Shown here: positions 21,935-35,900 of the stretch, piece after piece
Layout: every line of letters begins with the position of its first letter
Position numbering within the stretch: position 1 is the stretch's first letter
NCBI GenBank assembly: GCA_032718475.1
Contig: JAUCBJ010005616.1
Location: 1-54,762, forward strand
DNA length: 54,762 nucleotides
Direction of reading: 5' to 3'
Source: Nemertoderma westbladi
Taxonomy: Eukaryota; Xenacoelomorpha; Nemertodermatida; Nemertodermatidae
Made by a program: the position numbers and the translations under genes
The notes under the pieces: generated by a model
What the model was told of the DNA's origin: nothing
Seen by the model: only the letters and a program-made list of their open reading frames with translations
The model's database searches: none

Positions 21935-22441
21935 GTTTAATAAGAAATTAAATAAGAAATTATACTGAACAGTTCAGCCTCCATAAATTACGAAGGCAGC
22001 ACGCTTGCAAGGCCGCTTGCAAGGCAAATAGAGTACGCTATGATGCAGTACAAACTACCGCCAGCTAAGCAGAACAGTGATTCTTGTTTGTAAGGGAGGT
22101 TGGGATGGATAAGCCAATCAGGGAACAGGACAGTAATCCTACCATACAATTGTCTACAGAGCCGCTCTACCAGAGAGGTCATGTTCCCACGGTAGTAGTT
22201 TTTCAGCTAATCAATATCTAATAATGTCTGACGGCCAAACATCACCATCGCCCTTATTAATAATTTATTGGGAAGCATTGACCCCTATTAAGGTGTCCCC
22301 CAGAGCCGGATTAAGCTTATGTGTGGCCCCTAGACATAGACAAATTATTAAGGTGTCTATTAACTATTAAGGTGTCCCCCATTAATGTTTGTGTCCCTCA
22401 TTAATATGTGTCCCTCATTAATAGTTGTGTCCCTCATTAAC
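21935..22441. other. Unique centre of element B
   Basis: No firm gene is seen. The stretch 22300-22440 contains imperfect short repeats of TATTAAGGTGTCCCCC and GTGTCCCTCATTAATA. A minus-strand frame at 21988-22182 has no recognisable motif. Confidence 0.45.
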
Positions 22442-23204
22442 AAACTCAGTAATTAACGTAAATCCGCATTTTACACCCCTTCCCGGATCCAGTAACACTT
22501 TGTAATTAACCTGAATCAATCCGCGTTTTACACCTCTTCCCGGATCTAGTAACACTTGGTAAATAAATTGAATCCGTGTTTTACACTCCTTTCCGGATCC
22601 AATAAAACTTGGTAATTAACATAAATCCGTGTTTTACACTCCATTCCGGATCCAATAAAACTTTGTAATTAACGAAAATCCGTGTTTTACACTCCATTCC
22701 GGATCCAATAAAACTTGGTCATTAACGAAAATCCGTGTTTTACACTCCATTCCGCATCCAATAAAACTTGGTAATTAACGTAAATCCGTGTTTTACACTC
22801 CTTTCCGGATCCAACAAAACCTGTTAATTAACATAAATCCGCGTTTTACACTCCATTCCGGATCCAACAAAATCTGGTAATTAACGAAAATCCGTGTTTT
22901 ACACTCCATTCCGGATCCAATAAAAATTGGTAATTAACGAAAATCCGTGTTTTACACTCCATTCCGGATCCATTAAATCTTGGTAATTAACGTAAATCCG
23001 TATTTTACACTCCATTCCGGATTCACAAAATATATGAATCCGCGTTTTACACTGCAATACGGATTGCGTATTTCAGAATCCGCATATTACACTCAGTTAC
23101 GGATTGTATGTAAATCCGGATCCGCCTTTTACACTCGCAAATCCGGGTCCTGATCCGTATCCGGAATCCGGATCCGGATCCGGATCCGCGTTTTACACCT
23201 ACCC
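22442..23204 (-). repeat. 53-bp tandem array, right arm of element B (inverted)
   Basis: About 14 units are the reverse complement of the left-arm unit, for example CCGTGTTTTACACTCCATTC followed by CGGATCCAATAAAACTTGGT. The outer 200 bp again degrade into GGATCCGGATCC words and end in ACACCTACCC, the right terminus. Confidence 0.93.
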
Positions 23205-23213
23205 GTTTTATTT

Positions 23214-23961
23214 TGATCACCCTAAAGATGCACCACCTCCTTTGACTACTCTATGATGTTTACCCCGCGCCCGGTGACCTGGGCCCAATGTGTTAATTAA
23301 AATGTTCTGGAACATCACTAAAGCGTACTTTTTCATCCGTACATTACCCTCTTTTGCCTATTTCGCCAATTTCCGCAGAATTTCCATGAATATAAAAGTA
23401 TGATGCACAATATCAATTTTTATAGTCTCTTATGGGTCATTATCAAGGTTATTTAGAATCCAAAGAATAAGATATATTGATTGGGAATTACTCTTGTGTT
23501 TTATGCTAGATTGTGCGATGACGGAGATTGACGACGACTAACGGCAAACTGGTAGTTTTATATACTGCTGGTTGCCGAATTAATGTTTTCCATTTCATTG
23601 GTAATAATATAATCAATGTTATGTACTAGTTGCCTAGTAACGTCGCAAGCGTGCTGCATAACTTTAATTGATTTACATTATTGTGATGAATGTAGGTAAT
23701 CATTGTAGAATAAATATATTGTCAAGTTTAGTATATTTGGCATCTAATTATAAAATGTTCGTTAAAGGTTAACTTTATTTATTTCAGCCAAATCACCATC
23801 TATTTCTTTCTCGTGCGATAATGGGGTGACGACACGAGCTAATGATATATATATCACTTGCATCTTCGATAATCCAATACAAATAAAATATCCCATAAAG
23901 TTTTTATATTTCTTATCGTTATTTCTTATAATTGGTGTTGTTTATTAGAGATCGAGCAACC
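23214..23961. promoter_or_regulatory. Upstream region of the SSUH2-like gene
   Basis: AT-rich unique sequence lies before the first coding exon at 23962. I see no clear TATA box at a defined start site and no other gene. A 5' non-coding exon could lie here; a pyrimidine-rich TTTATTTATTTCAG ends at about 23788. The promoter role is positional only. Confidence 0.3.
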
Positions 23962-23998
23962 ATGGGTGATTACGGGCACCCAGGTGCACCCCCTACAA
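23962..23998 (+). CDS. SSUH2: SSUH2-like exon 1
   Basis: The start ATG in ACCATGG context gives MGDYGHPGAPPT and one spare base, then donor GTACGT at 23999. The start is chosen because it is the only ATG that splices in frame to exon 2. Short, low-complexity first exons occur in this family. Confidence 0.65.
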
Positions 23999-26900
23999 GT
24001 ACGTTTCAATAATTTATCTAATACCATATTATTTTCACTTTGCTAACTAAACTTGGTATGTAACTAATCGTGCATAATATTTGTCAAATTAATATTTAGA
24101 ATGTGTTTATTAAATTTGGGAAGATTATTCCACGTGCGGGAAATTACTTGTCATATAATTTTGTCAGAAACACATTTGTACAGCCACTTATATCAACGTT
24201 GTATTTTTCAGGTACTAAACCATTTCAACCGGGGAAGGGCGTAAAGGTACCACAAGAAAATATATCTAAAGCGCCATCTGATGACGCCGTGGTGAAACTA
24301 TCAAATAGCGATATTGAAAAAATTCCCGGATATGAGAACACCGTTTTATCACAAAATGGTGAGTTTAAACTACTTTTTATATTGTGACTTTTGGGCTTTG
24401 GTGAGCTCATTATTTATTTAATTAGATTAGCTGACACAAGAGAGAAATACAGTGCTACTATTATGAATTATTAACGTTGATTGTTACTGCCACGTGACAG
24501 TTGTCCTATAGAAATGAATTTCGATAATTATTCCCGGGGTGGTAAAGGATTATAATGTTAAAACACCAATACATAATAAATTGTATAAAATATGATATAT
24601 GATAATGATACATAAAACTTCCCTTACACTTACCACGACTGTTTTGTGATTGGGCCTTTGCAATGTAGACTAATTACATATCTATTAAAACTAATTATAC
24701 TTATTTGTGTGTAAATTAATAATTGTTTAGATGCTAAAGATCTTCCAGCACCGAAAACTGATCCCGCTGATATATCAGAAAAGCCGCCAGAACAGTATGA
24801 ACAGTAAGTTTAACTTGCAATTATTATTTCTATAATTACAATTCGACTGCCTATCAATATGGTGTAGGTACGACTCATAACCTCAGAGTGAATTAATGTG
24901 ATTCCGAAATTATGCGCGCCAATTATTCCAAACCAACCAATATTATATTTCTATTTTTTTACTCGAATTATATAACTTTCACAATGATTTAAAACAACTT
25001 TTATTTATTTCAATATATTTGTAGGAACTAGAAATTAATTATTGAATATTGACTCTTAATGTACGCAAAATGCCGGTTAAACAAAGTCGGATATTTTTCC
25101 GTGCAATAATGGGCAGTATATGGTCGAATATTTTAATATATTAATATTATTATTTATATATTTATATATTATTTATATTATTATTTATTATATTAATTCG
25201 AATATTCCAAGCGGTGAAGTTTTATTGATTACGAATTAAATATTGTAATTTTAGTGCTTCTGTTATCACTGAGGAAGATGCGGTAAATATCTTTCAGAAG
25301 TATACGTTCCGTAGATGTTGCTATGGCTCTGGACCAGCACAGAGTGGCGTTGTTACCTCGTACGCATCCGCCAACGCTTTCCGAGTGAGTGAATCTTTAT
25401 TCCCTTTTATATATTTTCCCAACGTCGTTATTTAAACACTCGATTGTTAAACCCACTAGATCACTTTCCTTTATTGGTACCACGGATTCGCGATTCCTTT
25501 GCAGATAAATTAATTAAACCAAAAAAATTAACCAACATTCGCCATTATTGGTCCGCGTAGCGAGACATCTAGTATTCACGCCGTTGTTGGGGATGTTGTT
25601 GTTGTTAATTTCTCGTTAGGTTTTGGTATTAAGGATTGATACGGCCCCAGTGGTTCAGTTGGCAGAGCGTGGGGCTTGTAATCTCTAGGTAACGTGTTCA
25701 ATCCCCCATTCCGGTGAATGTTTTTTGTTGTAAGTTTGGTAGTACAGCCATTCAAGGAGACAGTTCATGTGTTAGTAGACGCGGACCTTTGCGCGATTTC
25801 GCGCTTGTTTAACATCACAAACTGCAGTACCGGTACCGTATAACAGTTACATTATTAATCTTCGTCATTTCAGTTTTAAGGGGTAGAATTCGGAATAGTC
25901 CCTTTTCTAAAAAAAAATATAAAATGAATGCGGAAATGTAAACTGATTCCGCAACACCCGCCCGTTACACATAATCCATATTCATCCAAAAATGAATAAA
26001 GAGCTACCCAACCAATATTAATCTAATACTGCGTTTAGTATAAGTTTATCAGTAGTCGTACTGTAGGGCCAATATATGTACTACCACCGGGATCAGTACT
26101 CGCGGTTATTCTGAGTTAGAAGCACAACTAAAGACATTGGCTTATATTTTCAGTACGTACTGAAGTCGTTCACGGAATCTCGCTACGTTTATTGGAGATC
26201 CGAGCCGTACTTCGGACAGGTTATCGACGGTCCGTTTAATGGAGAAGCTCCTTCACCGTGGGACATCGAGGTGGAGCCCGATCGAATATTCCAGAAACAC
26301 ACCAAGTACCGAGAAATAGCACACACCGCTACCGTTAAGCCGTGCTTCAAGTGTATCGGTCAGGGATTTCTAAAGTGCAGCAAGTGTAGTGGTAAAGGAA
26401 CCGTGAGTAACTATTTATACAGATATACATCAGGTTATTATAGTAGAAACACGTCGGTAGACGGGACAGGCACTGTGCCGTGCCGTGCCGTGCCGTGCCG
26501 GTGCCGTGCCGTTGCCGTGCCGTGCCGTGCCGTGCCGTGCCGTGCCGTGCCGTGCCGTGCCGTGCCGTGCCGTGCCGTGCCGTGCCGTGCCGTGCCGTGC
26601 CGTGCCGTGCCGTGCCGTGCCGTGCCGTGCCGTGCCGTGCCGTGCCGTGCCGTGCCGTGCCGTGCCGTGCCGTGCCGTGCCGTGCCGTGCCGTGCCGTGC
26701 CGTGCCGTGCCGTGCCGTGCCGTGCCGTGCCGTGCCGTGCCGTGCCGTGCCGTGCCGTGCCGTGCCGTGCCGTGCCGTGCCGTGCCGTGCCGTGCCGTGC
26801 CGTGCCGTGCCGTGCCGTGCCGTGCCGTGCCGTGCCGTGCCGTGCCGTGCCGTGCCGTGCCGTGCCGTGCCGTGCCGTGCCGTGCCGTGCCGTGCCGTGC

Positions 26901-29900
26901 CGTGCCGTTACCCCCCCCATATTGGATATTATTTGCAGGATATAGAGCTAGTGATATAGATATTTTTACATCGATATAACAACAACGGTTAAGGACAGTA
27001 CCATAATTACAGGTGATGATAATTTTACTACGCAGGTCTAGTATGTAGCCCTGGCTGGGTTGGGTTATGCTATGCCATTGCTGCTGTAATATTCTGCAAA
27101 GAGTGGTTGCTATCAATATGAACTGTTCGCTTTTCAGATTATAATTATATAATATTTTTAGATATTTTGCTTAATTTAAATTTAAAATTAATATTTTGCT
27201 TTTAGATAATATTTTTTTTCCCGCGTAGAGACCGTGTAACACCTGTGGGGGTTCGGGAACTCAAACCGTAACGGGTTCGAGTAAACCACTACCTGACGGA
27301 ACGGTGCCGGAGCCGGTGGTAAAACCGTGTGGAACCTGTAAGTCCACCGGTCGAACCAAGTGTAAATTCTGTAACGGAGAAGGTGTTACAAAGTGCCGAC
27401 TCTGTCAGGGACATCGGATGCTAAAACACTATATCGAGATGAAAGTCGTGTTGTAAGTAATACATTGATGTCGCGTTAGAAATAAAAAAATAATGTAAAG
27501 TTTTCTCCGGCCGATAGGCCAGGGGTTACGCACAAAGTCCTCAAACGTATTTCCAGTGCGGTCTCCCCAGAACTATACTCCCTAGAGGAAATTCCAGTAC
27601 TCATTTAGCTACCACTTAAGAATGCAAGGCAAAGGTGCGCCATGGCTAGTCCCTTTAAACCATTCGCGCCGAAACGAAAACTGCCCTGGCCCTTGGCTGG
27701 TATCGAATCCACGACCTGCGGAGAGATGTGAATACAATGCAACTACTACTACACCAGGGTGGCACTTAAGTTTAAATAATACATCATTATAATTTTTGTC
27801 GTGTTGTATGTATTACATAACAACATTATATTAATTTACTTTACTACATTACCTATGGGAAGTGCACATAGAAGAGACAGTCATATCAGTGCAGATACGT
27901 TCAGTGATGGATGTAGTTCTGTATTTGAAGTTTATAATTGAACGTAGCTGTGGAGGGGGTATGTGGCCAGTGCTCTGTGATATCCACTTGAAATTCCCTT
28001 ACTTACGTAAGTGGGAGTTACCCATGTTCATGTTGAGTTGTGAGGCAATGCGGAAAGGTAACTGTAGCTCGAGACTGGGGCAATCAAGTGCTCTAACTAA
28101 GGTTCTATAGCAACTCCGATAGGCAATGATCGATAATTGTGGGGTACCAGAGAGTAGATATAGTGTATTATTCTCCAAATAGTTCCCAAGAAGTAAGAGG
28201 CCGCGTTGCACCTAGCGGTGGTAGGCGTCGAGTTTGTCGATATCCTTTCGGCGTAGGGATACAATAGTCAGAGTTAATCTGTAGATTATGACAGGGACGG
28301 CGAGTGTATTCCACATCTTAAAGATGGTCTCTAGGTTGAGCCACCTTGCTGTCCATCCTTTGGTATGGAACACTTGCGACAACATGTTTATTGTCTGGAT
28401 AACATCATGGAGGTTGCTAGCGGGGTTAGAATTTCCCAGTTTGTGTCCGAGGAATTTCAGATGGTCCGACATTTCGATTAGTGATCCGTTGACTGTAATG
28501 AAACATTCCTTGTGGGTCATATAGTTACGGTTTAGGATCGTCCATTTTGTTTTCTTCATGTCGATTTGGAGGGATATCTGAGCGGCTTCCTGTATGAGTA
28601 TTTCGCACATCTTCTCGACGGATTTAAGCGAGGTTCCCAGGAGTAGGTAATCGTCAGCATAGGCCACTGTACCAAGCCAGGATGTGTCAATTCGGCATCC
28701 GAGGTTACTATGTTATATTCCGCTTCTGATGTTGGAGGTGTAAAGATTGCAGAGGATGGGTGAAATGAGTGATCCCTGTTTCAATCCCCGCGAGACTTTT
28801 ATTGGGGTTGGGTCGACTAGATCGCCAAATTTGAGGAAGACTTTGCTCGATCCAAAGTAAGCTGAGATAAGGCAAATTATGTTAGGATTAACATTGTTGT
28901 TCAGCATCTTTTCTACTAAGATATTGTGGTCAACGTTATCGAAAGCCGCCTCAATGTCAAGTTGGCAAACGTATACTGGCGATCTTTTCGATGTGTTTTG
29001 TTCCACCGTTTCCAGTATTGTAGCGACTACTATGTCAGTGCTGTGTTTTCTCTTGTAGGCAGTTTTGTTCCCATGTGAGGTCAAGTTGTTTAGATAGTCA
29101 GCTAGAAGGATATGTTTGAGCACCTTGGCAAGTAGGCTGATGGATTAGACGGGCCTGTATGATGTAGGTTCTTGGGTAGAGCGACCCTTTCCTTTGTAGA
29201 TACTTGATATCACTGTATGACCAAATGCAGAGGGGACCGATGATGAGTCGGGCAAGTGTGTCAGAAATTGGATCAGGATTAAGGGATAGGAGGTGTTCAA
29301 CAGTCATAGATACATAGTCAGGGGCCTTGCCTCTGGAAAGTGAAGATATCGCCCGTTTAACTGCGAGGGGGGTTAGGGAGGTTAACTGAAACTAAATATT
29401 AGGTAACTTACTGCGTTTGTATTAAAAAAAAAAATTAAGGCCTAGAGATAACAATATGGTTAATAATTGTTAAAGTCTTTATTTCATTGTCATTTTGCAG
29501 CAAAAACCGAATTGATACTCACGTACAGGAGGGAACTGATATACCCGACGATATGGTAACCATGGCATCAGCTGACGTACTTTTCGATCAGACCCTGGAA
29601 ATGGTTTATCCAATCAGCGAATCTCCTTGGTCCGACATTAACTCGAACTCACAGAGACTGATCCAGCACCATACTACTGCCTTCCCAAACGAGCGAATAC
29701 TGAAACAGGTTCGTTTCTAATTGTAATTGTAATTAAGAAATGATTTAATTCGTCACATTTTAACATAATTTTCTCACAGACACAACCTCCGATGTATCCC
29801 TGTATTCACCTTCTTGTGGGGCGAGCCACGAAGTTGGCGGAGCCTTAGCGAATTGACACTGTTAGGGGGTGGGTCAATTTATGCAAATAGTTGTCGTCGT

Positions 29901-32900
29901 CGTCGTCGTCGTTGTCGTCGTCGTCGTTGTCGTCGTCGTCGTCGTCGTCGTCGTTACGATTTTGACATGCTAATAACTTTGTCGGATTTAAAGCTGCCAA
30001 GTTGAAAATTTGTAGGTATCAATATGAGCAAAAGTTGAGATTTTTGAGAGACTTTCAGACACCATCAGTGCAATGGTCTCCCGCTAGAGGGCCACATGTC
30101 TAAACATTAAATGCCCTCCCATTTCTTTGCTTTTAATCCGTTTAAGCTGAAACTTGGCAGATATGTATTAGACCATTAGCTGTGACTTTCAAAGGAGGCG
30201 AATCCATCTGCAGTTCTCCAGTCTGCCGCTAGAGGGCCAAAGGTCTGAAAGTGAAATCGTTGTCGTCGTTACGATTTTGACATGCTAATAACTTTGTCGG
30301 ATTTAAAGCTGCCAAGTTGAAAATTTGTAGGTATCAATATGAGCTAAAGTTGAGATTTTTGAGAGACTTTCAGACACCATCAGTGCAATGGTCTCCCGCT
30401 AGAGGGCCACATGTCTAAACATTAAATGCCCTCCCATTTCTTTGCTTTTAATCCGTTTAAGCTGAAACTTGGCAGATATGTATTAGACCATTAGCTGTGA
30501 CTTTCAAAGGAGGCGAATCCATCTGCAGTTCTCCAGTCTGCCGCTAGAGGGCCAAATGTCTGAAAGTGAAATCGTTGTCGTCGTTATGATATTGACATGC
30601 TTATAACTTTGTCGAATTTAAAGCTGCCAAGTTGAAAATTTGTTTTGTTGAAAATCAGTTCAACAGTCACCCGCTATAGGACTACTTTATGCCTGAAAGT
30701 GAATAGATTCTCCCGTCTCATTGATTTTAATCAGTTTAAGCTGAATCTTGCCATATATTCTGGACCACATGCTGCGTCTTTGTGGGGGGGGGGGGGGGGG
30801 GGGGGGAGATTTAATCGGTCTGCCGCTATACGACGAAATTTCTGAAAGTGAGATCCGTCTCTCATTTCGTTATCCGTTATTCAAGATGAAACTTGGCCGA
30901 TGTACGTATGTACTATTCATCCATAGGCTGTGTCTTTGTGGGGCTGGAGACCCTAATCCATCTTCAGTTCTCACTATACCGCTAGAGTCAGAAATGTCTG
31001 AATAGAAATGAAAGAGGTAAAAAGTGATTAGGCGAAATCTGCTTAAAATTTGCTAATACAGTAATACTTTCGAATTAGTACTTAAATTAAATTTAAGTCA
31101 CGTGCTGCGCGAAGGCCCCACTTCGTGTCTTACAGACACACAACCTCCGATGTATCCATGTATTCACCTTCTTGTCTTACATACACACAACCTCCGATGT
31201 ATCCCTGTATTCACATTTTTGTCTTACAGACACACAACCTCCGATGTATCCCTGTATTCACATTTTTGTCTTACAGACACACAACCTCCGATGTATCCCT
31301 GTATTCACCTTTTTGTCTTACAGACACACAACCTCCGATGTATCCCTGTATTCACCTTTTTGTCTTACAGACACACAACCTCCGATGTATCCCTGTATTC
31401 ACCTTTTTGTCTTACAGACACACAACCTCCGATGTATCCATGTATTCACATTTTTGTCTTACAGACACACAACCTCCGATGTATCCCTGTATTCACATTC
31501 TTGTCTTACAGACACACAACCTCCGATGTATCCCTGTATTCACCTTTTTGTCTTACAGACACACAACCTCCGATGTATCCATGTATTCACATTTTTGTCT
31601 TACAGACACACAACCTCCGATGTATCCCTGTATTCACATTCTTGTCTTACAGACACACAACCTCCGATGTATCCCTGTATTCACATTTTTGTCTTACAGA
31701 CACACAACCTCCGATGTATCCCTGTATTCACATTCTTGTCTTACAGACACACAACCTCCGATGTATCCCTGTATTCACCTTTTTGTCTTACAGACACACA
31801 ACCTCCGATGTATCCCTGTATTCACATTTTTGTCTTACAGACACACAACCTCCGATGTATCCCTGTATTCACATTCTTGTCTTACAGACACACAACCTCC
31901 GATGTATCCCTGTATTCACATTTTTGTCTTACAGACACACAACCTCCGATGTATCCCTGTATTCACATTCTTGTCTTACAGACACACAACCTCCAATGTA
32001 TCCCTGTATTCACATTCTTGTCTTACAGACACACAACCTCCGATGTATCCCTGTATTCACCTTTTTGTCTTACAGACACACAACCTCCGATGTATCCCTG
32101 TATTCACATTCTTGTCTTACAGACACACAACCTCCGATGTATCCCTATATTCACCTTTTTGTCTTACAGACACACAACCTCCAATGTATCCCTGTATTCA
32201 CATTCTTGTCTTACAGACACACAACCTCCGATGTATCCCTGTATTCACCTTTTTGTCTTACAGACACACAACCTCCGATGTATCCCTGTATTCACATTCT
32301 TGTCTTACAGACACACAACCTCCAATGTATCCCTGTATTCACCTTCTTGTCTTACAGACACACAACCTCCGATGTATCCCTGTATTCACCTTTTTGTCTT
32401 ACAGACACACAACCTCCGATGTATCCCTGTATTCACCTTTTTGTCTTACAGACACACAACCTCCGATGTATCCCTGTATTCACATTTTTGTCTTACAGAC
32501 ACACAACCTCCGATGTATCCCTGTATTCACATTCTTGTCTTACAGACACACAACCTCCGATGTATCCCTGTATTCACATTCTTGTCTTACAGACACACAA
32601 CCTCCGATGTATCCCTGTATTCACCTTTTTGTCTTACAGACACACAACCTCCGATGTATCCCTGTATTCACCTTCTTGTCTTACAGACACACAACCTCCG
32701 ATGTATCCCTGTATTCACATTTTTGTCTTACAGACACACAACCTCCGATGTATCCCTGTATTCACATTCTTGTCTTACAGACACACAACCTCCGATGTAT
32801 CCCTGTATTCAAATTCTTGTCTTACAGACACACAACCTCCAATGTATCCCTGTATTCACATTCTTGTCTTACAGACACACAACCTCCAATGTATCCCTGT

Positions 32901-35900
32901 ATTCACATTCTTGTCTTACAGACACACAACCTCCGATGTATCCCTGTATTCACATTCTTGTCTTACAGACACACAACCTCCGATGTATCCCTGTATTCAA
33001 ATTCTTGTCTTACAGACACACAACCTCCAATGTATCCCTGTATTCAAATTCTTGTCTTACAGACACACAACCTCCAATGTATCCCTGTATTCACATTCTT
33101 GTCTTACAAACACACAACCTCCGATGTATCCCTGTATTCAAATTCTTGTCTTACAGACACACAACCTCCAATGTATCCCTGTATTCACATTCTTGTCTTA
33201 CAGACACACAACCTCCAATGTATCCCTGTATTCACATTCTTGTCTTACAGACACACAACCTCCGATGTATCCCTGTATTCACATTTTTGTCTTACAGACA
33301 CACAACCTCCGATGTATCCCTGTATTCAAATTCTTGTCTTACAGACACACAACCTCCAATGTATCCCTGTATTCAAATTCTTGTCTTACAGACACACAAC
33401 CTCCAATGTATCCCTGTATTCACATTCTTGTCTTACAAACACACAACCTCCGATGTATCCCTGTATTCAAATTCTTGTCTTACAGACACACAACCTCCAA
33501 TGTATCCCTGTATTCACATTCTTGTCTTACAGACACACAACCTCCAATGTATCCCTGTATTCACATTCTTGTCTTACAGACACACAACCTCCGATGTATC
33601 CCTGTATTCACCTTCTTGTCTTACAGACACACAACCTCCGATGTATCCCTATATTCACCTTTTTGTCTTACAGACACACAACCTCCAATGTATCCCTGTA
33701 TTCACATTCTTGTCTTACAGACACACAACCTCCGATGTATCCATGTATTCACCTTTTTGTCTTACAGACACACAACCTCCGATGTATCCCTATATTCACC
33801 TTTTTGTCTTACAGACACACAACCTCCAATGTATCCCTGTATTCACATTCTTGTCTTACAGACACACAACCTCCGATGTATCCATGTATTCACCTTTTTG
33901 TCTTACAGACACACAACCTCCGATGTATCCCTATATTCACCTTTTTGTCTTACAGACACACAACCTCCAATGTATCCCTGTATTCACATTCTTGTCTTAC
34001 AGACACACAACCTCCGATGTATCCCTGTATTCACATTCTTGTCTTACAGACACACAACCTCCGATGTATCCATGTATTCACCTTTTTGTCTTACAGACAC
34101 ACAACCTCCGATGTATCCCTGTATTCACCTTTTTGTCTTACAGACACACAACCTCCGATGTATCCCTGTATTCACATTTTTGTCTTACAGACACACAACC
34201 TCCGATGTATCCCTGTATTCACCTTTTTGTCTTACAGACACACAACCTCCGATGTATCCCTGTATTCACCTTTTTGTCTTACAGACACACAACCTCCGAT
34301 GTATCCCTGTATTCACCTTTTTGTCTTACAGACACACAACCTCCGATGTATCCCTGTATTCACATTCTTGTCTTACAGACACACAACCTCCGATGTATCC
34401 CTGTATTCACATTCTTGTCTTACAGACACACAACCTCCGATGTATCCCTGTATTCACCTTCTTGTCTTACAGACACACAACCTCCGATGTATCCCTGTAT
34501 TCACCTTTTTGTCTTACAGACACACAACCTCCAATGTATCCCTGTATTCACATTCTTGTCTTACAGACACACAACCTCCGATGTATCCCTGTATTCACCT
34601 TTTTGTCTTACAGACACACAACCTCCGATGTATCCCTGTATTCACCTTTTTGTCTTACAGACACACAACCTCCGATGTATCCCTGTATTCACCTTTTTGT
34701 CTTACAGACACACAACCTCCAATGTATCCCTGTATTCACATTCTTGTCTTACAGACACACAACCTCCGATGTATCCCTGTATTCACCTTCTTGTCTTACA
34801 GACACACAACCTCCGATGTATCCCTATATTCACCTTTTTGTCTTACAGACACACAACCTCCAATGTATCCCTGTATTCACATTCTTGTCTTACAGACACA
34901 CAACCTCCGATGTATCCCTGTATTCACATTCTTGTCTTACAGACACACCACCTCCGATGTATCCCTGTATTCACATTCTTGTCTTACAGACACACAACCT
35001 CCGATGTATCCCTGTATTCACCTTCTTGTCTTACAGACACACAACCTCCGATGTATCCCTGTATTCACATTCTTGTCTTACAGACACACCACCTCCGATG
35101 TATCCCTGTATTCACATTCTTGTCTTACAGATACACAACCTCCGATGTATCCCTGTATTCACCTTCTTGTCTTACAGACACACAACCTCCGATGTATCCC
35201 TATATTCACCTTTTTGTCTTACAGACACACAACCTCCGATGTATCCCTGTATTCACATTCTTGTCTTACAGACACACAACCTCCAATGTATCCCTGTATT
35301 CACATTCTTGTCTTACAGACACACAACCTCCGATGTATCCCTGTATTCACATTTTTGTCTTACAGACACACAACCTCCGATGTATCCCTGTATTCAAATT
35401 CTTGTCTTACAGACACACAACCTCCGATGTATCCCTGTATTCAAATTCTTGTCTTACAGACACACAACCTCCAATGTATCCCTGTATTCAAATTCTTGTC
35501 TTACAGACACACAACCTCCAATGTATCCCTGTATTCACATTCTTGTCTTACAAACACACAACCTCCGATGTATCCCTGTATTCAAATTCTTGTCTTACAG
35601 ACACACAACCTCCAATGTATCCCTGTATTCACATTCTTGTCTTACAGACACACAACCTCCAATGTATCCCTGTATTCACATTCTTGTCTTACAGACACAC
35701 AACCTCCGATGTATCCCTGTATTCACCTTCTTGTCTTACAGACACACAACCTCCGATGTATCCCTATATTCACCTTTTTGTCTTACAGACACACAACCTC
35801 CAATGTATCCCTGTATTCACATTCTTGTCTTACAGACACACAACCTCCAATGTATCCCTGTATTCACATTCTTGTCTTACAGACACACAACCTCCGATGT

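Larger units (their letters stand above)
19570..23204. mobile_element. Non-autonomous TIR element B with inverted 53-bp arrays, 9-bp TSD
   Basis: The left end is GGGTCAGAGTAAAACGCGGA and the right end, inverted, is GGGTAGGTGTAAAACGCGGA. The 9-bp repeat GTTTTATTT flanks the element exactly (19561-19569 and 23205-23213). Both ends lead into tandem arrays of about 53-bp units in opposite orientation: 19570-21680 at the left and 22442-23204 at the right. Every unit contains a copy of the terminal motif GAGTGTAAAACRCGGATT plus GGATCCGG. The unique centre (21690-22440) holds a 60-codon minus-strand ORF. The ends and duplication length match those of element A, so the two are probably relatives mobilised by a Mutator-like or similar transposase encoded elsewhere. 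Confidence 0.8.

Noticed and set aside
21988-22182. 64-codon minus frame in element B
   Set aside because: No recognisable motif and short enough to occur by chance in this composition.
25640-25720. Functional tRNA-Thr gene
   Set aside because: A- and B-box-like blocks exist but the acceptor stem does not pair and the anticodon stem is weak, so a SINE head is more likely.
26271-27116. Frames rich in VPCRA or TARHG
   Set aside because: Produced by the GTGCC microsatellite. The first 132 bases of the plus frame are exon 5, but the rest is intron after the GTGAGT donor.
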